The position numbers and the translations under genes were made by a program. The notes below the pieces were generated by a model, which searched no databases, was not told the DNA's origin, and saw only the letters and a list, made by a program, of their open reading frames with translations. A stretch of DNA of 45,429 bases from the NCBI GenBank assembly GCA_964614345.1, contig CAZTLP010000008.1, positions 1 through 45,429 of the forward strand, written 5' to 3'. Source of the DNA: AEGEAN-183 sp964614345 (GTDB lineage: Bacteria; Pseudomonadota; Gammaproteobacteria; Magnimaribacterales; Magnimaribacteraceae). This document shows positions 40,869 through 45,429 of the stretch, one piece after another. The stretch's first letter is position 1, and every line of letters starts with the position of its first letter.

Positions 40869-40915
40869 CTTTTACTGCTTTTTAATTTATTATCTAATAA
40901 CTTAACCATAATTTC

Positions 40916-41422
40916 TTAACTCTTAGAAAATTTTGTTCCAGGTGCATAATATCGATCATGCCATATTCCCTCGGGAGCCTCTCCTGTTACAGGCATTCTC
41001 CAAGTTTTAACTTTCGATTCGTCCAATTTTACAGAATATAACGCCCTCTCTTGATCGATAGTATTTTCAACATAAGCCTCCGCCATTTCTTCAGGACCAT
41101 ATCTCTTAGCTATGTTTAGATACAGCTCCCGCCAAGTGTCATCATTTCCTAAATCATGTAAGAGTTCAGCATTACCCTCGATAATGACCTTTCTATATGG
41201 AAGAGTCTGTTCATCAATACAAAGAGAAACGCGAGAATCCCGTTTTAAACAACTGAACCACTCTGATTTGGCTCTTGGGGTAAAGAGAATACAATTTTCT
41301 GCATAAATGAACCATATGGGCGTAACTAATGGAGTTCCATCCTCCCTAACTACTCCAATGCGCATTAATATGCCATCTTCATCTAAAAATTCTGTTTGTT
41401 CTTTTTGTGTCAATGCCGGCAT
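40916..41422 (-). CDS. pyridoxamine 5'-phosphate oxidase-fold (PPOX) flavin-binding protein
   Basis: This 168-residue split-barrel protein has the N-terminal sequence IGVVREDGTPLVTPIWFIY, then FTPRAKSEWFSCLKRDSRVSLCID, and VIIEGNAELL in the barrel. These proteins bind FMN, F420 or haem and reduce or oxidise varied substrates. The ATG follows an unusually strong AAGGGGGG site. It is the first gene of the minus-strand accessory run and is divergent from the sulfatase across 83 bp. Confidence 0.85.
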   Translation of the reverse strand: MPALTQKEQTEFLDEDGILMRIGVVREDGTPLVTPIWFIYAENCILFTPRAKSEWFSCLKRDSRVSLCIDEQTLPYRKVIIEGNAELLHDLGNDDTWRELYLNIAKRYGPEEMAEAYVENTIDQERALYSVKLDESKVKTWRMPVTGEAPEGIWHDRYYAPGTKFSKS

Positions 41423-41505
41423 AAATAACCCCCCTTTTTATAAGGCACTTCATCTGTTAATGTTTATATCAGATTAACTTAAGCAAAAAAAGGAAATACT
41501 AAAGA

Positions 41506-43152
41506 ATGATTAAAAAGCTATCCTATTTTTTACTGATACTTGTAATTTCAGGATTTTTAATCTGGGAATACAAAGTAAATATTCTTATTTGGTCCATACC
41601 AAAGATAGCCAGTTTCACAATGCCTGTACAAGAAAACATCCCAACTTCTTGGTCCAAAGGTCCGGAGATTGCAGCACAAGATGATAGACCAAACATAATC
41701 TTAATTTTGGCCGATGATATGGGTTATAACGATATATCCATGCATAACGGCGGAGCGGCTGATGGATCTCTTCAAACTCCTCATATTGATTCATTAGCAA
41801 ACAGCGGCATTTTGTTCTCTAGAGGTTATGCAGCAAATGCAACTTGTGCGCCATCTAGAGCTTCAATAATGACGGGAAAATATCCAACAAGATTTGGATA
41901 TGAATTCACTCCTGTTCCTGCTGAGGGAAGGTTAATTATGCAATGGCTTGCTGAAGAGGATGACTCAGAACTTAGAGCAAGGATTGATAGAGAAGTGGCA
42001 GCAAACATACCTCCTTATATGGAACAAGGAATGCCCACCGAACAGATTACTATTGCGGAGGTTTTGCGAGATGCAGGATATTACACGGCACACATAGGAA
42101 AGTGGCATCTTGGCAATGCCTATGGCATGGACCCACTCAGTCAAGGCTTTCAAGACTCTTTGGAAATGGTGGGACCACTGTATTTACCTGAAGATCATCC
42201 AGATGTCGTTAATGCCAAGTTTGATACAAGAATTGACAGGATGATTTGGGGTATTGGTCAATATTCAGCGAGGTTTAATGGAGGCGATCTATTCACACCA
42301 GATAAATATCTGACAGATTACTATACTGACGAAGCATTAAAGGTAATTGAGAATAATAAAGATAGACCTTTTTTCTTATATTTGAGCCACTGGGCAATTC
42401 ACAATCCGCTTCAAGCATTGCGAAGTGATGTGCAACAAATGAGTCACATGCATGGCCATAATCTTCAAGTTTATTCCGGAATGATTGCTGCATTGGATAG
42501 AAGTGTCGGAAAGGTTATTGAGAAGTTAAAAGGTCTAGATATACATGGCAAAACTCTAATCATATTTACCAGTGATAATGGTGGAGCTAATTACATTGAA
42601 TTAGATGATATTAATAAACCCTTTAGAGGTTGGAAAATAAGTTTTTTTGAAGGAGGTATAAGGGTTCCTTTTATAGTTAGCTGGCCTGATGAAATTAATC
42701 CAGGACAAAAATCTGATAGTGCTATTCATCATTTTGATATTTTTTCTACTATTGCTTCAGCTGCAAGAACTAAATCGTCCAATGAGAATGAATTGGATGG
42801 AGTAAATTTATTACCATACATAAAGAATGAAAAGTCTTCTGAGCCTCATAAAACCCTTTTTTGGCGATCTGGGAATCATCAATCAGTTCTGCATGAAAAC
42901 TGGAAATACATAATTAGTAAAAAAGAAAATTTTCGTTGGTTATTTGATACTTCGGTGGATCCGTTAGAAAAAAATAACCTCATTGAAAGTCACCCTGAAG
43001 AAGCAAGATTAATTGAAGAGCTCTTAGTTAAATTTAACTCTGAGCAAGAAGATCCTTTATTCCCAGCATCCTATGATGCTCCTATCATGATAGATAAATA
43101 CGACGGACAGGAGTATAAAGAAGGTGATGAATATATTTATTGGTCTAACTAA
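41506..43152 (+). CDS. sulfatase (arylsulfatase family), membrane-anchored or secreted
   Basis: This 548-residue alkaline-phosphatase-superfamily enzyme has N-terminal hydrophobic segments (residues 6-19, and 25-38 more weakly) that serve as signal or anchor. Metal ligands D70 and D71 lie in LILADDMGYND. The sulfatase motif CAPSRASIMTG has C114, the residue converted to formylglycine (CxPSR type). IGKWHLG and FTSDNGGAN complete the site. It acts outside the cytoplasm on a sulfate ester. No formylglycine-generating enzyme is seen in the window. The hydrolase and enolase-superfamily genes follow on the same strand. Confidence 0.92.
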   Translation: MIKKLSYFLLILVISGFLIWEYKVNILIWSIPKIASFTMPVQENIPTSWSKGPEIAAQDDRPNIILILADDMGYNDISMHNGGAADGSLQTPHIDSLANSGILFSRGYAANATCAPSRASIMTGKYPTRFGYEFTPVPAEGRLIMQWLAEEDDSELRARIDREVAANIPPYMEQGMPTEQITIAEVLRDAGYYTAHIGKWHLGNAYGMDPLSQGFQDSLEMVGPLYLPEDHPDVVNAKFDTRIDRMIWGIGQYSARFNGGDLFTPDKYLTDYYTDEALKVIENNKDRPFFLYLSHWAIHNPLQALRSDVQQMSHMHGHNLQVYSGMIAALDRSVGKVIEKLKGLDIHGKTLIIFTSDNGGANYIELDDINKPFRGWKISFFEGGIRVPFIVSWPDEINPGQKSDSAIHHFDIFSTIASAARTKSSNENELDGVNLLPYIKNEKSSEPHKTLFWRSGNHQSVLHENWKYIISKKENFRWLFDTSVDPLEKNNLIESHPEEARLIEELLVKFNSEQEDPLFPASYDAPIMIDKYDGQEYKEGDEYIYWSN

Positions 43153-43171
43153 TTTGTGAAGGAAATTTTAA

Positions 43172-44263
43172 ATGGAAATATTAAGAACACCCGATGAACG
43201 ATTCGAAAACATTAAGGGCTACCCTTTCAAGCCGCATTACACAACAATTAAAACTCATGACGACTCTGATCTAAGAATTCATCACATAGATGAAGGCCCA
43301 AAAGATGGCCCATTACTTCTAGCAATGCACGGTCAGCCTGTATGGAGTTATCTGTATTCGAAAATGATCCCCTACTTAGTTGAAGGTGGGATTAGAGTTA
43401 TTGCACCTGATCTTCCGGGTTATGGAAAGTCCGACAAACCGGCTTCACGAGAAGATTACAGTTATCAAAGACAAGTTGATTGGATGACGCAATGGCTAAT
43501 TCAAAATGATTTCAAAGAGCTTACTTTTTTTGGTCAAGATTGGGGTGGATTGATTGGGCTAAGAATGATTACAGAAGAGCCGGATAGGTTTATAAAAGTT
43601 TCGATGGGAAATACAGGCCTACCCTACAACCCTGATGCTTCAGAAGAACTCCAAAACAAAGTAAAGGCTTTTAGAGAAGAAAAGATTAAACTCACACTCT
43701 TTTCCATGGCTAGACAAGTTCAGCAAATGGATGGAAAAGTGGACGGTAGTGATATTGAGAATGAAGACTTCCACCCAGCGTTAAAATTTATGTATTGGCA
43801 AAAATTCTGCTGGGATACTCCAAATTTACCCATCGGAACCCTCTGTTCTCTACAAATGGATAAAAGATCTAGACCAATGGTAGCGGCTCATTACTTCTTA
43901 CAAAGGCTAGGTCTAGAAAAATACTCTCCTTTTAAATCAGATGTTCTTAATGCTTACGAAGCGCCATTTCCAGATCCTTCTTATAAAATGGGCCCGAGAG
44001 CCATGCCAAGCCATGTACCAACATTACCTGACTCATCTTTGGAAGCGCAAAGATTAGCTAGAGAATTCTTTAAGACTTCAGATAAACCTTTTTTATCTGT
44101 TTTTGCTGGAGATGATCCGGTTACTAATGGGATAGAAAGTGATATTTTGGAAATGGCACCTAATGCTAAAAGTGCGCCTCATATTGGCGGAGGTCACTTC
44201 TATCAATGGAGTCGTCCAGAAGAACTATCAAAATTGCTAATAGAATTTATTCATTCCAAATAA
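43172..44263 (+). CDS. haloalkane dehalogenase-like alpha/beta hydrolase
   Basis: This 363-residue hydrolase has the HGQPVWSYLY oxyanion loop, the nucleophile elbow FGQDWGGLIGL (D123, W124) and a C-terminal catalytic His (GGGHFYQWSRPEEL, H342). The D-W pair after Q is the haloalkane dehalogenase pattern rather than the esterase GxSxG. DhlA has E and DhaA/LinB have N where Q55 stands here, so halide stabilisation may differ. An epoxide hydrolase is the main alternative. The cap region is longer than in DhlA (310 residues). The start has an AAGGAAATTTTAA spacing. Confidence 0.8.
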   Translation: MEILRTPDERFENIKGYPFKPHYTTIKTHDDSDLRIHHIDEGPKDGPLLLAMHGQPVWSYLYSKMIPYLVEGGIRVIAPDLPGYGKSDKPASREDYSYQRQVDWMTQWLIQNDFKELTFFGQDWGGLIGLRMITEEPDRFIKVSMGNTGLPYNPDASEELQNKVKAFREEKIKLTLFSMARQVQQMDGKVDGSDIENEDFHPALKFMYWQKFCWDTPNLPIGTLCSLQMDKRSRPMVAAHYFLQRLGLEKYSPFKSDVLNAYEAPFPDPSYKMGPRAMPSHVPTLPDSSLEAQRLAREFFKTSDKPFLSVFAGDDPVTNGIESDILEMAPNAKSAPHIGGGHFYQWSRPEELSKLLIEFIHSK

Positions 44264-44272
44264 AGGAACTAC

Positions 44273-45429
44273 ATGAAACTCACTGGTATAAAAACTTATG
44301 TAATTAAAACGGCTGAACCTAACTTAGGTGGCCTTTTCTGGTTTTTCATTAAACTAGAAACTGATGAAGGATTAGTAGGTTGGGGTGAAACTGCAGTGCT
44401 CTACACATTACTTGGCGTAGAGGATGGGTATGAGAAGAACATGAAAGATATTTTTGATACCTACTTAAAAGGAGAAGATCCTTTAAACAGAGAATCTCTT
44501 TATCACACTCTCTATACGGCCCTTACTGACCAACACCCAGACTACATAACAGTGGGAATGATTAGTGCTCTTGATATAGCTCTTTGGGATATTTCTGGAA
44601 AATACTTTAATACTCCTGTCTATAACCTTTTAGGTGGTAAATACAGAGACAGAATCAGAACTTATACCTACATTTATGAAAGAGAAGTAAAAACCACCAT
44701 TCATGAAGCCATAGGAGCTTGGACCACAGACCCGCAACGTTTAGGCGAACTTGCAGCGGATCTAGCAGATGAAGGCTTTACCGGCCTTAAATACGATCCC
44801 TTGCCTCAGAAAGTATGGAAACAAAGACCCTTTCCTCCATGGGAAGTGTCACAAAAGGAGTATGACCATGCTGAAAAATCAATTCAGTGCATTCGAGAAG
44901 CCGTGGGCACAAAAGCTGATATTTTAATTGGTACTCATGGTCAAATTACGCCCTCCTCTGCTAAACGGTTAGCAGCCAGAATAGAAAAGTATGACCCTCT
45001 TTGGCTAGAAGAGCCCTGTCCACCAGAAAATTACAAAGAAATGGGTAAGATTGCGCAAAGTACATCAATACCTATAGCTTCAGGAGAACGGTTAGTTACT
45101 TTATTTGAGTTTCAAAACCTATTTGATCAAGGTGGTTGTGCTTTCGCGCAACCTGATTTAGGAAGCTGTGGAGGCATCACTGCCTGTAAAAAAATAGCCA
45201 CTCTAGCCGAAGCAAACTACATATTAATGGCGCCACATGTGTGGGGTGGTCCAATAATCACTGCGGCGGCATTACAAATAGATGCCAATGTTCCGAACTT
45301 CTTAATTCAAGAAAGTATTTATAAATCCGATGGCTTTTTTAATGAAATTATTAAAGAACCTTTTGAATGGGAGAATGGGGATTTGATAGTTTCTGACAGA
45401 CCAGGGATAGGCATTGAGTTGGATGAAAA
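44273..45429 (+). CDS. enolase-superfamily (mandelate racemase/muconate lactonizing enzyme-like) protein, 3' partial
   Basis: At least 385 residues are encoded before the window ends without a stop. MKLTGIKTYVIKT starts the capping domain. The barrel shows WLEEPCPPEN (E246) and SGERLVTLFEF (E272), two of the three metal ligands, and MAPHVWGGP (H322), a catalytic-His position. Where galactonate-dehydratase-like enzymes have the first ligand in DFHGR, this protein has GTHGQ (G220-H222), so the usual Asp is missing. It is thus a member of the mandelate-racemase branch with unknown reaction, likely a sugar-acid or related dehydratase. It follows the dehalogenase-like gene by 9 nt with AAAGGAACT as ribosome site. 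Confidence 0.85.
   Translation, partial: MKLTGIKTYVIKTAEPNLGGLFWFFIKLETDEGLVGWGETAVLYTLLGVEDGYEKNMKDIFDTYLKGEDPLNRESLYHTLYTALTDQHPDYITVGMISALDIALWDISGKYFNTPVYNLLGGKYRDRIRTYTYIYEREVKTTIHEAIGAWTTDPQRLGELAADLADEGFTGLKYDPLPQKVWKQRPFPPWEVSQKEYDHAEKSIQCIREAVGTKADILIGTHGQITPSSAKRLAARIEKYDPLWLEEPCPPENYKEMGKIAQSTSIPIASGERLVTLFEFQNLFDQGGCAFAQPDLGSCGGITACKKIATLAEANYILMAPHVWGGPIITAAALQIDANVPNFLIQESIYKSDGFFNEIIKEPFEWENGDLIVSDRPGIGIELDE

Noticed and set aside
1..45429. CRISPR arrays, insertion sequences, prophage or integrase genes, rRNA
   Set aside because: No regularly spaced direct repeats, transposase or phage proteins, or rRNA sequence were seen on reading both strands.

Overview
The window is a stretch of chromosome from a low-GC, gene-dense gammaproteobacterium. 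It most resembles an uncultured marine lineage with a streamlined genome (SAR86-like or a similar oligotroph). Three things point to this. The block rpoE-anti-sigma-Do protease-lepA-lepB-rnc-era-recO-acpS keeps the order seen in Pseudomonas and relatives. The two-ATP-cone NrdA and the NrdB are close to the Pseudomonas type. Genes are very tightly packed, with 1-21 nt overlaps even at convergent ends. The lineage is inferred from gene content, not from a marker tree. Two runs of exactly 100 N (inside queA and plsB) show that this is a draft scaffold.

Layout. 1-1.8 kb: a MetE-C-terminal-like protein and a cupin. 1.9 kb: tRNA-Glu with a strong promoter. 2-4.2 kb: a YtrA-type GntR repressor with its ABC ATPase and permease, behind a clear operator. 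4.2-5.8 kb: divergent trmJ and suhB. 5.8-11.0 kb, minus strand: tRNA-Leu(CAA)-queA-tgt-yajC-secD-secF. 11.1-13.1 kb: plsB, broken by a gap. 13.1-24.2 kb, minus strand: the envelope-stress, translation and RNA block (rpoE, rseA-like, degQ/mucD, lepA, lepB, rnc, era, recO, acpS, adk, tsaB, uppP, rsmJ). 24.3-27.0 kb: glk-sdhE, with ygfZ and ung. 27.0-27.4 kb: a 392-nt non-coding region with consensus DnaA boxes, an AT-rich stretch with a 13-mer-like repeat, an IHF-like site and clustered GATC. I propose it as a chromosomal origin candidate. 27.4-31.1 kb: serA, argF, glpK. 31.1-36.1 kb: nrdA-nrdB behind a DnaA box and tandem NrdR boxes, followed by a glycerophosphodiesterase. 36.1-37.7 kb: a rhodanese and an MDR oxidoreductase.

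The last 8 kb (37.7 kb to the end) is accessory and metabolic. One minus-strand gene run holds a PPOX-fold flavoprotein, a PhyH dioxygenase, an enoyl-CoA hydratase, a small membrane protein, a fatty-acid desaturase and a 55-residue two-helix membrane protein. Divergent from it, a plus-strand run holds a sulfatase, a haloalkane-dehalogenase-like hydrolase and an enolase-superfamily enzyme that is cut by the window end and appears to lack the usual first metal-ligand Asp.

The most interesting points are the origin candidate, the very compact symmetric divergent promoters that predict leaderless or near-leaderless mRNAs, the tRNA-Leu-queA-tgt transcription unit, the anti-sigma factor without an RseB partner, and the two accessory operons. 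I found no CRISPR array, insertion sequence, prophage or rRNA.
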